From Mugil cephalus (taxonomy: Eukaryota > Chordata > Actinopteri > Mugiliformes > Mugilidae): a stretch of 64,000 nt of DNA. The stretch lies in the NCBI RefSeq assembly GCF_022458985.1, contig NC_061779.1, positions 16,971,001 through 17,035,000 of the forward strand, in the 5' to 3' direction. Below the pieces are notes generated by a model. It ran no database searches, was not told the DNA's origin, and worked only from the letters and a program-made list of their open reading frames with translations. This document shows, piece by piece, positions 1-13,411 of the stretch; positions within the stretch are counted from its first letter, which is position 1, and the number at the start of each line of letters is the position of its first letter. A program made the translations under genes and the position numbers.

Positions 1-3000
1 CCTCTGTCAGTCCGCTCCGAAGCTCCGCTAGCAATTCCTCTCCGATCTGCTGCCTCTGGTTCAGCTCCTTCTCCGCGTACAGACGTTTCCACTCCTCCTC
101 CCGAGCCCTCACGGTCTGCTGCATCCTGGCCTCCATCTTCAGGAGCAGCTCCTTCTTCTGGAGCTCAGCGTCCTCTCTGGTTTGCTGCACGGCCTGCTGG
201 AGGCTTCTGCACTGTTCTTGCAGCTTGGTCTGGTACATTTGCTCGCTACGGGCCTGAATGATGGAGATCTCCTGCTGCTTGTCTCTGTTCCAGGCCGCTC
301 TAGCTCCGGCGAGCTCAGCTTTCAACAGGGCGGCTTGCTCCCTGTTCATTTGCTCCAGCTGACTCTGGAGAGCTTCCAGCTGCTCTTGAAGCTCCTCCAC
401 CCTCTGGTCTCCAGAGCTGCGCTCCTCCAGCTGGTTCTTGTACTTCTTGTGCCATTGCTCCTCTGCCTCCCTCAGCGCCCGAGACACCTGAAACATTTAA
501 ATTGAGAAGCAAAATCTAAAAAAACAACACATTTGACAACAGAGGCCCCTTTTAAAATCATGAACATAAAACCCTGTCGTACCTCTTGTTCTGTGTGTCT
601 TTCATGTAGTTCTTCCCATGTCTCCCTCTCAGTTTGGAGAGAGGCTTGATATTCCGGTAATGAAGTCAGATCCTCAATCCAACGATTATAGGCTCTGGTT
701 ACTGCACCTTCAACCTGTATTAATGGGGAGAAAGTAGCTTTTACAGAGTCTAGTGTAATGGGTGTATAGTTTATTGCCAATTGGTGCACTCATAATAAAT
801 GTACTTACTATGTGGCATGTCTATAATAAAACACCGACCTGCTTGGCCATGTCCTCCAAGTGTTTCTCCTGTGACTCTCTCTGGGCTTGTTTCCTGGCGT
901 CCTCCACCGCTTTGCGTCGGACTTTATCAGCTTCCAGCTGCAGCTGCTGCCTCTGGGCACTGAGCCTGGAGTCCAGCTCCTCGGCAGTAATTGTCAAACT
1001 GCTGGTCTCGGCCTCATCTGTCTGACAGGTCTGACAGGCAGTCTCTCTGCGTTTCTCTCTCTTGGCTTCCTCCAGCCTCTGGGCCCAGGTAGCCTCCATC
1101 TGCAAAGAGGCAGGAAACTAGAATGAAATGTCTTGTGACTGAATGTGTAGTGAACTCCAGAGGGATCAGATTTATTTTTTGGACAAAGTTGAGGTTAACG
1201 TGATATCAAATGTATGACATCAGTGAGACACGTGCCATCTTCACTTAGAGACTTTTTTTTTTACAGATTGATGGAGGAATTTTGTCTTAACCAGATGAAT
1301 TCTTGGCAGAAATATGGTGTGTGAAGTAAAAGTGACTTTGTTGAGTCAAAGTAAACACTTGTGCCAAATACAAAGACAGAACCTCCCACAATACAGTGAT
1401 ATAATATAATATAATATGGTACAAGCAAGTGGAAGGACATCCAAAATGTTTAGTATGCTCCCCTCTATTATCGCTATTGTTGAGAGGAGGGAGCCGTACA
1501 GTCATTTTGAGCGGTCGTACCTTCTGCAGTTCCTCCTTCCATGCAGCCTTGGCTGAGGCCACTTGAAATTCCACTTGCTGCTGAATCTCAGTCTCCTTTT
1601 CTTTGAACCAAACAGCTTTGAGCTGTGCGACTGAGGCCTGATGCTGAGCTTCGAGTTCTGTCCTCAGCTTCTCCGCGGCGGCGCCGCTCTCCTCTCTGAC
1701 CGAGGCCTCCTCCTTCTCCCTGTTACGTATGCTTTCCTCAAGCAAGTCTTTCTCCTTGCACACAGATATGTAACACTCCTGCACGGCCAACATCTTATCG
1801 TTGGCTTCAGACAGCTGGGTCCTGTGAAGGACGTAAAGAGTAGTGAAAACGAGCTGAAAAGGTTTTCAGATGACTAAACCTTTCTTTCGGTGGCAGAAGA
1901 CTCACTGTAAGTGCTGAAGCTGCTGCTGGTGCTGTGCAGTCAGCGCTTCAACCTGAGCATCGTGTTCCAGCATGAGCTCCGTTCTGACCCGGTTGACCAC
2001 GTCGTTCCTGTACTGCTGATGAATCCGCTCAGATCTTAAAATAACAACAGTACAATATTATAAAAGTACACACACACAACTCTGTTAATGCAGTATTATA
2101 CTCCTTTGATGAGTCTTACCTCTCTGCAGCTTCCTGCTTTTCTTGGTCCAGCTCCTGGATCATCTCCCTCATCTTGGTGCACAGCTCAGAATTGGCAGCC
2201 TTCAACTTCTCCTCACACTGTTTCAGCTCATTAATCTTCTTCTCTAACAACTACAGTTTTGAGAGAACGACAGTTTTTTATCGTTTTGACAAGAAATTGA
2301 AGAACATTACTTGACCATGCACTGTAACAAACCTCCACTTGTTCCTGCAAGTGTTGCTTGTCTTCCTGTAGTCTGAGCAATTCTTTCTGAGAGTCTCCAG
2401 TCATGTCTGGGTGTTTCATCTGGCTGGTCTCTTTGACCTGTGGACATAAACATTATCTGCGTCAAAAAGCCATTTCATATCTTCCTTTTTATGCTCATGG
2501 AAGAATATGCCTTATTATTTCAAAAAAAATCTGTGTTTTAGGGTTGAATAATGTCATATACAAAGGGAAGTACTTAAAGGGTGAATACAATTAACCCTTT
2601 TTTTTTAATTTTTAATCAGCAAAAATCCAAATTTATAAACTTCAGAATTATGAATGTCAGAAGTCCTCACCGAAGCGTTGAGATTGGCTTCGTCCAGTTC
2701 CGCCTGGAGCTCGTTCACTTGACCCTGACAGCGCTGGAGCTCCTCCTGCAGCTGACTGATCTTTTGTCTCTTGCCCTTCAAACTGGCCAAGCAGCGCTGC
2801 ATCTCCACTCGCAGCAGCTTTAAAGCCTCGTCCTTCGGGAGCTTAGAGTCGGACAGGTGAGCCAGAGCAGTGCTGAGGAAAAATTAGCACAAATATATCT
2901 TATTTCATTGTATATACGAGCACACAAAAGGTGAAAGACACAGATTCCCATTCAGAGACACAGAAGCAGCTCTATAATCATCTTCACCTGTGCAGGGTGC

Positions 3001-6000
3001 CGTTCTTCCTGTTGTTCTTTAATCCTAGATCCAAACAGGATTCAGACAGCTGGTTCTGCCAGTCACTGCTTAGGTCTAATGAAATAACTCCATGTTTCAC
3101 AGCAGATTCATAGAGAGTGATCTGCTCCTTCAGATCAGCCATGTCCTCCTTTAGGATAAAAGTAAAAAAAAAAAAAATACGTGTAAACACAGTCATTTGT
3201 AAAAGTGTAGACTGTTCTAAGGTAAGAAAAATAATCGAACCTGCAAAACTTTGTTCATGTTTTCACTCAGCGCCTTGGCAGACTGAGCCTGTTGCAGCTT
3301 GATTTGCATTTGACTCATCTCTTGCACTGAATCTGAGGAAAATAACCACAACAGATGAAAATCATTTGAGTGTAAGTAACGTAAGAATACGCAGCTCAGT
3401 GATGGTCTACGATTTCCAAATAAAAGACAAAAAAGTGGATGACTTCACGTACTTGTCTGCAGCAGCTTGGCGCACTGCTGCTGACTCTCCTCCAGACGCT
3501 GAGTGAGGGCATTGACGACTCTGGCTCTCTCCAGTTGCTCCTCTTCTCTCTGACGCTCCAACAGCTTCACATGCTCTCGTAACCTCTGGCCAACCTCAAT
3601 CTGAAAGCAGCAACACAGTGGGCACGGGAGCTGAGCACGTCTGCAGTGATTTAGATTTTATTCATCTCAATTCGTGCAGCGTGTGATAATAAAGCGCATA
3701 CCTGTTCATCCAAAGCCTGAGAGGTAGAGTCTAGCTTCTGCTCCAGGGCCAACAGTGCGGCCTCGTGCTGCTCTTTTATGATGGCGAGGTCCCGGTCATG
3801 CTGCTCCCGCGCTCTGGACAGAGTGTCAGAGCGACACAGCTCTAACATCTGTTGCTTCATGCTGTCCACTGCAGCGTCTGCCACCATCTGCTTCTTCTTG
3901 TTCTACAAACAAAATGAAATCATTGTAAACACTTGTGTCAAATGTTTAGACAGACAGATGGACAGACAGAACCCGTGGGAAATTACACCATATTTTAATA
4001 ATGAAGAAGTTACAAGGGAAAGACCGTTATGTGGATTTACCTCTTGGTCTCTCTCACTGAGGATGTGGACTTGTTGCTCCATGCCCTTCAGCTTCTTTTG
4101 CATTTGAACTTCTCTGTCTTTGGCCTCTTCAATCAGTCGACTTGATTCCTTTAGACTCACTGCTAGGCCGTCCTTTTCATCTGTTGATCATTGTTGAAAA
4201 ATTGAATTATTTTCCACGTCGAAGAAAAATGGTAGATGGTGTAAGTCATGTTGAAAGCCACAAGGGGGCAGATGTTGTTTAATAGGTAACTAACTATAAA
4301 CAGATTGGTTTGGTTTGGATTAATTCAGTTTAACTGCTTAAAGTATTAAAGACAATATAAACATATGACTTCACTTGGGCTTATTTATTGCATTTATTGA
4401 AACTCCCTGATTTTGCAGGTAAAAACTGTGTGAAGTTCACCTTTGACGATAGCAAACTGATGCTCCAGGTATCTCATATTTCGGCGCGAGTCCTCGAGTT
4501 TTCGCTCCAAGTCTTCAATTTGTCTCTGTTTAGCTTTGTTCAAAATCTGAAGCTGGGCAAGCTGCTCCTTGTCAGCATTTTCTGAAACCAAGCAAAAATA
4601 ACACCCATCTTCAGGCTTCATGTGAACAGTCATGAAAGATATTTTCACTTTCAAAAATGTAATTGTATATGCAAGTCCTGTTGAAAGCCGGGTGGGAGTC
4701 ATGGAAGGTCAGCTAGTGACTAATTTGAGATTATTTTTATTTTTTTTAACAATATACACTTTAGGACAAAAAACAAATGCGCCCAGTATTCCCATCAGAT
4801 TGCAGCTGAGCTTTAGTCATCTCTTCTCAAAACTTTATTCATGTGAAAAACAAATCTGTGAAAAGGTTAATAATATCAGAGAGAATTCAGAAATTAGTTA
4901 TCCTAGTATTGTGATTTATATGTCACGGTAGTTCACTCCTCTGTTGTAAATCTGTCAACTAAATAGCGACTGTGAGACTCACGTTGTGCCGAGTCGAGGA
5001 ATTCTCTTTGCAGATGGTCGAATTGACTTTCTTGTTGAGGAGCCTGTGAGTTAAACATCTTTGGTGGATGGGTGGGATGGTGAGGATTGTAGTTGGCCTT
5101 ATACTGATTTATTCCTCCGTCGCCTGCTTCAGACTTCACAAACACAAAAACACAGTATGTTTGAAATGAACACATTACAAATAAAACAACTTAAAACTAA
5201 ACGATTTTCATATGTCTATACAGACCACCTCACTAGGGGAAGGAGAACTGAACATCACATATATAAAAGGACTATGCTGTGATGCTCTGATGTTTTGATG
5301 TTATGATAAAATGTTGTGTTGTATTTTGATTGTTTTTTTTTTTTTTTTTTAATTATACAGTAAGTGTTGTTTATGTATCTGTATTATATTGTACATGTAT
5401 TGTATGCTTATTGCCTTTTTTACATCAAGGCCAGGGGACTACAGATGAAAACTAGCCTTCTGGCTAATTCTGGCTTTTTTAACCATGGGTAATCATGTGT
5501 TCTATGAAATTGCACTGTCCCTTTCTTAAATAAACAGTAAACAAACAAACTAGTCCACTCACCTGAAAGTGGTTCCTGGGGCCCCCATGTGTTTGCTTGT
5601 ATCCTCCCACTCCATTATATTCCACATGGGTATTGGCACTTTGAGGGTACGTTTTAGACTCAAACTCAGTGGAAAAATCACTGGTTTCTGTAGATTTCTC
5701 TGTGCCCATGCTTGTGCATGTGTAATCTCCTTGTGTAAAGTGATGATCCTGGTTCCAGGTGTGAGGCAGTGGTTGACTTTGAGGGTGACTCTGATGTCCA
5801 TTTACATGGACTGCTCCATAGTCATCGTGGTAGTCTTGATCACAGTCGGCTTCATAGTTCTTCAAAGAGACATTAACAGAGTAGGTTTTTTTTTTCCTTT
5901 TTTTTCCTAAAAAGCAAAAGTGTGAACACAAACTAAATCTCTACCTGTGCATCAGAGGCCGGTCTGGGACGATCAGACCATTGCTGAGTCCACTTGGACT

Positions 6001-8003
6001 GCTGTGGACTGAGCAGAGAAAGCAAAAACACACAATGGTATCACAATGCAATAATAGTTTGTCTCAGACCAGAGGTCTGGGATTACTAATGTATCAACAG
6101 CAAAGTGCGCTACCTGTTGCCAGTGTTTTTATTGCTACAGGTAGAGCACTCCAGCTCTGGGGAGGAGGCGTCTCTGCTGTCCTCCAGCATGTCATCGGGC
6201 AGGTCTGTGAGCAGTTTGTGCAGCTGCAGAAAAAAAGCACATGGAAATGAGTCACCGAGGTTGCTTCGCAACCGAGTTATAAAGTAACGCATATAGAAGA
6301 AAAATCAACATAGAAAAGAAGCCTGAGAATCAGCAGAAGTAATTTTGATTGTGTTGATCTGAAACATACATTTTGAGAAACAGTTGATACATTATAATTA
6401 TGTGCAGTGATTAGAAGGTAAGTTAAACCAAACATCTATTGACTCCAAACAGGATTATTGTTGCAGCTAATATAGATATTTTCACCATCATTCTGTCTTT
6501 GCATAATTTTAAGCATAAATGTAATGTTATCAAGTAACAATTTGAAATAACTGCCAGTTAAGACTTTTCAAATACCAACTTAATTTAACATTTACCATTA
6601 ATGAATGCAACTGCCCCAGTTGAAATAAAGACATTTGAATTTTCGACATACAACAAAGTCCCTTTACAGCATGTTAGCTCTTAAGGACACAAAAACAACA
6701 AAGCAAATTCCCCCGTGCGTCAGTAACACACTGACCAGGCTTGCTTTACAAGCAGCCATGTGTGATGAACAAGCAGAGCCAGCTGGACTTACTTCCCACA
6801 AGGACCGTTGAATGTTCCTTAAATCCTCCACTGTGTCCACAACCAAAGGACCCATATTATCCCGCTTACACATTTAACAAAGACTTAAGAGGCACTTCTG
6901 CTTCAGCCACGAAGCCACAAGGCAACATCCTCGCCTATTCTGTCTGCAGAGAAGACCTTCTGCGCGAAACATCCAAAACGTGCCTGGCATGTTGTCGGCT
7001 CCCTGTGGTACTGCTGTGTTTTGCTCCCAAAGAACTCCATTGTTTAGACAAAACATATAGCAAGGCTAACTGGAGCAGAAACATTCCAATTACTGACGGT
7101 GAATCTTTTCCACTTGACCAGCTTGCGCGTAATAATTAGACTACACCAGTAACAAATAAACAGCATTTCAGGATGAAAATTCAAAATGCCTCTCTGCTCT
7201 TACTGTGCTCAAAGAGGGGTCGAGCACAGAGGCAAAGTGGAAAAGTGACTAGAGAGAAAGTAGGGGAGTCACAGGGCAGAGCTGGTTTCAGTGTGACACA
7301 CCTGGAAGGAGGCATTTTCCCTGAGCCAATAATAGCTCAGGTTCAGGACACAACAGGCCGGAGGCGTGACTAATAACACAACATAGTGAGTAGCTGTGAA
7401 GCTGTCGGTGCTTGTGAAATGCAAATAATTCACACCTTACCGCTTCCCTAAACAAAACTACAAATGCAGGACAACAGAGAATCTGATGAATTTAGAGTCA
7501 TTAAAAAGAGTAATACAATTTGAGACATATACACTCACTTGGCAGCCTGTATACTAGTATACTAGTAAAAATGAATAGATTATAACAGATCTAACCTACA
7601 GTGATTTTTATCTCCATGAAGTTTTATTTAACATTTGCTTAACATAAATATGTTGATTCAATTGTGTTTTCATTTTATGAATGGTATTGTGCATTGTTTC
7701 AATTATTGTGACTGCTCAGCTGTAGTCAGTGGGCTAGGAAAAACAACTGAAACACTTCAGTGTTTAATTCAATCCATTTTAAGAGCATCATCATAGCACT
7801 CATGAAAGGGCACTTTCACTACTTTTGAAAAGTGAGTGTACAAACACATCATAAGCCTCTGTGGATCATCCAGCAGATACATGATCAGTTTGGTATCTAG
7901 TGAATGTGTGCTGCACCTCTTGCTCTCTCGCGTAGTCTTCCTGGTCGTATTCTTCTTCATCATGCTGAGTTTGAAGAGCAGCACTGTCAAAATCAATAGA
8001 CAT
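1..8003 (-). CDS. cep152: Centrosomal protein of 152 kDa (N-terminal two thirds; 3' end outside the window)
   Basis: CEP152 is a pericentriolar scaffold that recruits PLK4 and starts centriole duplication. Nineteen coding exons can be traced on the minus strand: 7917-8003, 6114-6223, 5945-6008, 5563-5859, 4983-5133, 4441-4581, 4041-4180, 3702-3902, 3453-3600, 3241-3332, 2988-3148, 2671-2872, 2333-2437, 2120-2250, 1906-2034, 1521-1821, 839-1099, 583-714 and 1-487. All have GT/AG borders and matching phases, giving about 1113 residues against about 1710 in human. The start (ATG at 8001-8003) opens with MSIDFDSAAL followed by an acidic EEYDQEDY stretch and LLTDLPDDML, the region that binds PLK4 in human CEP152. 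Residues after about 235 are nearly all heptad-like coiled coil, including LQILNKAKQRQIEDLERKL and a central ITLYESAVKHG block. The CEP63-binding C-terminus should lie left of base 1. Exon 5563-5859 is low-complexity and poorly conserved. Identification rests on several recalled human motifs and is secure. Confidence 0.95.
4258..4271 (+). promoter_or_regulatory. Candidate CTCF-like site in a cep152 intron
   Basis: The string CCACAAGGGGGCAG matches the vertebrate CTCF core at all but one position. It lies in the intron between coding exons 4041-4180 and 4441-4581. This is a motif match only. Confidence 0.3.
5370..5550 (+). mobile_element. Probable LINE 3'-end fragment in a cep152 intron
   Basis: The stretch around GGGGACTACAGATGAAAA, then TAGCC and TGGCTAATTCTGGC, ending GCACTGTCCCTTT and an A-rich tail with AATAAA, resembles the 3' end of non-LTR retrotransposons common in teleosts. 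No reverse transcriptase frame precedes it, so it is strongly 5'-truncated. It is antisense to cep152. The family is recalled, not verified, and the left border is unclear because of a T-run at about 5333-5350. Confidence 0.4.
6224..7916 (-). other. cep152 second coding intron, largest in the visible part
   Basis: This 1.7-kb intron separates the start exon from the exon carrying LLTDLPDDML. I see no exon-like frame with proper splice borders in it and no clear transposon. A short direct repeat of TATACTAG lies near 7550-7565. Several moderately long open frames on both strands do not resemble known proteins. Confidence 0.6.
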
Positions 8004-8480
8004 GATGTCCTGCCGGCTCGGGTAGAGGATGCTGGGAAAAGAGGTACAATAAACCTCAGCATTTCTCACAGTAACTAACAACGCAAGTTAACCTTTCGCT
8101 AACGACAGCGGTATCAATTATGTAGTTGCAACTTACCCGTGGCCAGAAACACTGCAGACGTTTCCTTTGGCGAGCTGCTTATTTATTTATTTGAGTAACT
8201 CGGACGCGTGTTAGCTTCAGCTGCTAGCCACTTTGGTGTTGACATTAAAAAAACTAGCTAGCTGATGTCAACCCCGGCCATGTTAAAAGTGTCTAACAAC
8301 ACTTTAAAAATCTATGTCAAATACATTTCGTCAGAAAGGCAGATTCGTCGGTCATTAGAAAGCTTACCGCCGCTGTACGTGCGTTTAATCTATTAGTTAG
8401 CAGTGAATACAGAGCTAGCTCCGGTGGCTAATAGCCTCCTCTCTTTACCAGACTCGCCCACTTTGAAAACTCGCGCGCAT
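8004..8480 (-). promoter_or_regulatory. cep152: cep152 5' UTR, two candidate first exons and promoter
   Basis: The coding first exon extends upstream to 8031, where a good acceptor (CTTTTCCCAG on the minus strand) begins. Two consensus donors lie further upstream on the minus strand: GTAAGT ending a possible exon at 8137 and GTAAGC ending one at 8368. They may be alternative noncoding first exons. The stretch 8195-8440 is full of GCTAGC, GTTAGC and GCTAAT words, which also cluster near two other promoters here. No TATA box is evident. The transcription start is inferred to lie near 8400-8480. Confidence 0.55.
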
Positions 8481-9472
8481 TAGCAGCGCCAAACTGCTGC
8501 GTATCTATGCGACCGAACTCCTCCATACACCGGCTGTAGCCAGGGTTTTATACCATCATTATTTCACCAATATGTAGGTATCAGCTCAAACCAGATTCTC
8601 TGTAACAAAACACAAAAAACAGAGAATATTGTATAAACATTTTCTTGCTAAGGAACTCTTTAAGACGCCAGCTGACCGCGTCTCCATAGTGACCGCCTGC
8701 TTAGCATTTTGGGTAGTGTAGTTGTTGTGAGGTTAAATAGGAAACGGCTACGGTCAAGGCTCGGATAGATTTCACTGGTTTAAATCACATCTTGATAAAT
8801 CTGACACACAAAAAACTAATCCTTTAACACTGGCATAACATTTGCTTCGCTGTACCACTTTTTTTTACTGGCAATATTAAAGGTACAAACCCTATTAACG
8901 CTGAGTATACTATTTGCAAGCCAAATTAAACAGCTAATACCCAAAGTTTTATTATAAAATTATAAGATATAATGTCTTTTCAGTGTTTGCAGTACTAAAC
9001 ACTGAAAATATGCCAGACATGATAACAAATATTACTTATTTGGGAAAAGCACTAGTATGTCCGCCAGTTAAGAGGGTTGTTACCGTCTGGTTTACCTTAT
9101 CTATCTTAGAAAAACACATAGGACGCTTATAAACCATAGAAAATACTGAGGTTTCTGGGGAGCAAAAGGAAAAGGAGAATAAAAAGGGGAATATGTCCCC
9201 ATCTTGTGGTGGCAATATTCTGCAGTGAAGTGCAATTATTACCTTGCTGTATTTATTTCATGACGAGGAAAAGAATACACAAGTAGACATTTAAATTATG
9301 CATTTAAATTCAAATACGATAACAACACTTCAAACACACAACAAAAAATGCGACAACATTGGTGTATTTTTTATCTAGTTTATTTAGTTTACAGAAACAT
9401 TTCTGTCACTGTTAAACGTGCATGGCCATGTATTTGTACTTGAGTGACGTCTCCTTTGTTTTTTAGTCAGGT
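8481..9472. other. Intergenic region between divergent cep152 and galk2
   Basis: No gene or clear transposon is seen. The DNA is AT-rich, with short ORFs only. Near 9193-9208 there is a weak CTCF-like match on the minus strand (CCACAAGATGGGG), short of the full consensus. Confidence 0.5.
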
Positions 9473-9546
9473 TATTATATTATATTATATTATATTATAT
9501 TATATTATATTATATTATATTATATTATATTATATTATATTATATA
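9473..9546. repeat. TATAT pentanucleotide microsatellite
   Basis: About fourteen almost perfect tandem copies of a TATAT/ATTAT unit lie about 450 bp upstream of the galk2 start codon. The near-perfect array suggests recent expansion and probable length variation between individuals. Confidence 0.95.
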
Positions 9547-9689
9547 TTTATTCTGCCTATTGATGCTCAGATAAAACCAAAAGCAACCTAATTTCGAGAA
9601 AATTCTTAATCCCTTTTCTTTTCTGATATTCGTTATTAAAAGATTAAAGAGAATAAAATGAAACAAGTCAGCAGGTCCATTCAGTTTCT

Positions 9690-9992
9690 TATTCGCCCGC
9701 AGCTTCTCTAAATACGGTGGCCCGTGGTGGACAGATATTGACCACGCCCCTTCTCCCAGTTACTTCCGTGTTTTTCTGCTGAAGCCTGAGTTGATTCAGA
9801 GTCAGCTCTTTCATTACTGACGGACACAAAAACCACTGAGCTCCCATTTAAGGACTGGCCGGAATTCAGCGGCTTGGTATCCGGGATCCTCTTGTGACAG
9901 TCAGCTGATCGCAGACAGGATTTGTAAAAACTTTGATCTCTCCTCGCTGATAACGACAACTCCATTCATTCATAAATATATTTTTTGCAAAA
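9690..9992 (+). promoter_or_regulatory. galk2: galk2 promoter and 5' UTR
   Basis: Upstream of the galk2 ATG are CCACGCCCC (9740-9748), a GC-box-like word, and ACTTCCG (about 9762), an ETS-like word. No TATA box is evident at a fitting distance. The 5' UTR seems to be joined to the first coding exon without an intron, but the start site is not fixed by the sequence. Confidence 0.4.
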
Positions 9993-12900
9993 ATGGCCAC
10001 AAACCCACCCAAGTTAAAGACTGCGATATCTGCTGATGAAAGGTAAGAAGGGACTACACTGCGTGTCGTGGACACAGATAACCTGTCTGAGTCTTCATTT
10101 GTATATTGTGTCGTTTACAGGTTGAAAAACTTGAAAAATATCTTTGAATCCAAGTATGGAGAATCCCCTCTCTTCTATGCATGTGCACCTGGGAGGGTGA
10201 ATCTAATAGGTAATTCCTTTCAGATGTTATGTGTGTTTTAGTAGCCATTTGTAACCTGGCTGCATAAATCAATATTATTACTTTACCTCTCACATTTTAA
10301 TATGTGTGTGTATATGTGTCTTTTATGCTGTGATAATGACACTGATGCTGAATTTAATTTAAATGCAGTATCTGTTGGATTACTTCAGTCTACTTATAAA
10401 CTCTTGTTTTCACATTTGTCCCGTTTAACAGGAGAGCACATTGATTACTGTGGATACTCTGTGCTACCAATGGCCATTGAACAGAGCATCCTCGCCGCTG
10501 TGTCAGTGAATACTTCAGAGACAATCCGGCTGGCCAACACAAACCCTGACTACACGTAGGACGCGAACCATCATGATCATGTCTGCCCCTTATAGTGTCA
10601 TTACATGCTTTCACAAAGCTTGATGTTTGCTATTTTGCAGTGATTTCACAGTGTCGTGTTCAGAGGACATCACCATAGACAGAGACAATCCAAAGTGGTA
10701 TTATTATTTTCTCTGTGGAGTTAAAGGTATTCAGGTAAGACTCGTATTAAGTTCGATATCCTTAAATAAATAATCTATCTAGATGTAAAACTACGTATAC
10801 AGTGGTAAAACTGCTTATATGCAAACATTGTACCAGCCTTATAAAATACTGTGTTTGTGTTTTCAGGAGACGCTCGGAAATGCTCGTCTGTCAGGGATGT
10901 CGTGCGTTGTAGATGGAACCATTCCTCCGAGCTCCGGTCTGTCCAGTTCCAGTGCTTTGGTTTGCTGTTCTGGCCTCGTAACAATGGAGGCAAACCAAAA
11001 GTCCCTCTCCAAGGTAAAAAATTATTCATAACTTCAATCTTGTGTGTTCATTTTGGCGGAAGAAGATCAGATAATTATCTTTAGGCAGCATTTGAAAACT
11101 ATACAAACCGTTCATTCAGTACAATAGGGAACAGATGGATCCTAATGTCAAAACCAACCCATAATGCATTTCACCTTAATGCAAACGGCCAATATTGAAG
11201 AGTATTAGATAATATGTGAAATTCGTCATTGTTTGATGTGTAAATCCCTTTAATCCTCTTCTAAGAATACTTTATTCTCTTCCAGGTGGCTCTTGCGGAG
11301 ATATGTGCCAAATGTGAGCGCTACATTGGCACAGAAGGAGGAGGCATGGACCAGTCCATATCCTTCCTGGCGGAGAGAGGAACAGTGTGTAGCTTTCTGT
11401 TCACTAAACCAGTGTTGATCGTTGTCAACCTATGTGGATCACCTGTCTGACAAAACTGATAACATGCAAAGCTTTAATATTAAGTAAATGTCCAGAGGCG
11501 TGGGGGAATAATACCTGTTAGATTGTTGCAACGCCACCGACAGGCTGTTGTTTGAGGACGGATTAATTTGTCTTCCAGGCCAAGCTGATAGAGTTCCAGC
11601 CTCTGAGGGCCACGGATGTCAAGCTCCCAGACGGGGCCGTGTTTGTGATTTCCAACTGCTGCGTGGAGATGAACAAAGCTGCATCTTCTCACTTCAACAT
11701 CCGTGTGGTGGAGTGTCGAATCGCCACGAAGGTGTGTTGATCCCAACCAGTGGTGCTCAAACAGTTTTTTTTTGGAGACACTGTCTCAAAACACCATTAC
11801 ACTCATGGAGGTATTATATTTAGTAAAACGATGGTGGGACAGTGTGATCCCTTTTGTGGACATAAAATTTAACAAACGCTATTTAGTTCAAGTGTAAAGT
11901 GCATGTTTCATCGGAAATGTGAACATCAAACAACTTGTGAACAACAGGTGAGTGACGTTCCGTCGAAATTAATCCCAAATATCTCGTTGGTTGTGAACTC
12001 AGATGCTGGCCCACGCGCGGCGCCTCGACCCAAGCAGGCTGTTGAAGCTGGCTCAGGTTCAGACGGAGCTGAAGGCCTCCCTGGAGGACATGCTGGCTCT
12101 GGTGAACGAAGTGCTGCACCCCGAGCCGTACAGCCGAGAGGAGATATGCAAGGCGCTGGGCATCAGCTCGGAGCAGTTCTCCACAGACCTGCTGAGCGCT
12201 AACACTCAGCATGGTAAGCGACAGCACACGGTGACATCTGTGCGTGTTCACACTTCAGAGCTGAATTAGGTCAAATTCTATTAGAAGATTGTGAATATGG
12301 ATAATCAGTAGATTGTGAATATGGATAATCAGTGACAACGCATCAGATTATGGTCAGATTATTTGTCTTTTTGGCTCTAAAGTCTCATAGGTATTTGTAA
12401 TGTATTTATAACATCCAGACATATAAATAGTTTATTAACCAACCAAAGTGATCAAAAAAACAACAGATAACTGCAGTACAAATTGTTATATGTAAACACT
12501 GATATAGGTCATATACTCTGTATCTTTATGTGTATATATGTTTTAACATTTACCATCATGGATCATTTTATTTTATTTGTCATCATATTGTGAGTTTTTC
12601 TGGATTTAAGTGTCATGAAATTAATTTTCATCACTCAAAATTCGATGTTTATATGTCTAAAAAAAGGTACCAAGTAACCAGATATTGCAACTTTTTTATG
12701 TTAAATATGTATCTGGCACTTCTGCTTTTTCTCCTCTTTCCCAGTGACTCACTTCAGGCTCCACCAGCGAGCCAAGCATGTTTACGGTGAAGCTGCGCGG
12801 GTGCTGCGGTTTAAGAGTGTGTGTGACTCTGAACCAGCTGACTCCATACAGCTACTCGGGGAGCTGATGAACCAGAGCCACGCGAGCTGCAGAGACCTCT

Positions 12901-13411
12901 ACGAGTGCAGCTGCCCCGAACTGGACCAACTGGTGGACATCTGTCTGTGAGTAGAGCTAAGTTTGGTTTACATGGCTGGAACTGACATAGGCGCACACTC
13001 GTCCATCTAATCTAGAGTAGCGCAAGCAGCTGTATCTGCAGTCAACTTATTCCTTCCCTTATATTTAGTACTGATCAGTCTGTATAACACACAGTATGTC
13101 CCTATTGACTGTATACAACCAGTTCAGTAGTATCTTCCTCGTTCAGACTGGTTTTGTGTCATTGTACTGAATGATTAAGTTATTTTGTTTCTCCCGGTGG
13201 CAGGAAGTCAGGGGCTGTGGGTTCCCGGCTGACAGGAGCAGGGTGGGGAGGCTGTGCTGTCTCCATGGTTCCCAGTGAGAAGGTGGAGTCGTTCTTACGA
13301 GCCGTCAGAGACGCCTACTACCTCCCCGACCCGCGCAGAGCAGCGATGGAAAAGCAGAGCTTGTTCGTGACGAAGCCGGGTGGTGGAGCTGCAATTTTCC
13401 TCGAAGGCTAA
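9993..13411 (+). CDS. galk2: N-acetylgalactosamine kinase (GHMP family, galactokinase 2)
   Basis: GALK2 phosphorylates N-acetylgalactosamine, and galactose at high concentration, at C1 using ATP in the cytosol. Ten exons: 9993-10042, 10121-10209, 10432-10555, 10641-10734, 10867-11013, 11286-11384, 11579-11731, 12003-12213, 12745-12946 and 13204-13411 (TAA at 13409). Phases agree throughout and the product has 458 residues, the same as human GALK2. The start sits in an AAAATGGCC context. GHMP signatures are intact: the galactokinase motif [13 protein letters not shown] (about 40-52), the ATP-binding loop [12 protein letters not shown] (139-150), [13 protein letters not shown], and the C-terminal [14 protein letters not shown]. 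The block from [20 protein letters not shown] is nearly identical to human GALK2 and separates it from GALK1. Nothing looks broken. It diverges from cep152, a pair near each other on human 15q21 as well. Confidence 0.98.
12286..12333. repeat. 24-bp perfect tandem duplication in galk2 intron 8
   Basis: Two adjacent identical 24-bp units (12286-12309 and 12310-12333), each starting AGATTGTGAATATGG, lie just after exon 8. Identity of the copies implies a recent slippage event. Confidence 0.9.

Noticed and set aside
182-505. Leucine-rich plus-strand frame
   Set aside because: It is the antisense shadow of the cep152 coiled-coil exon 1-487.
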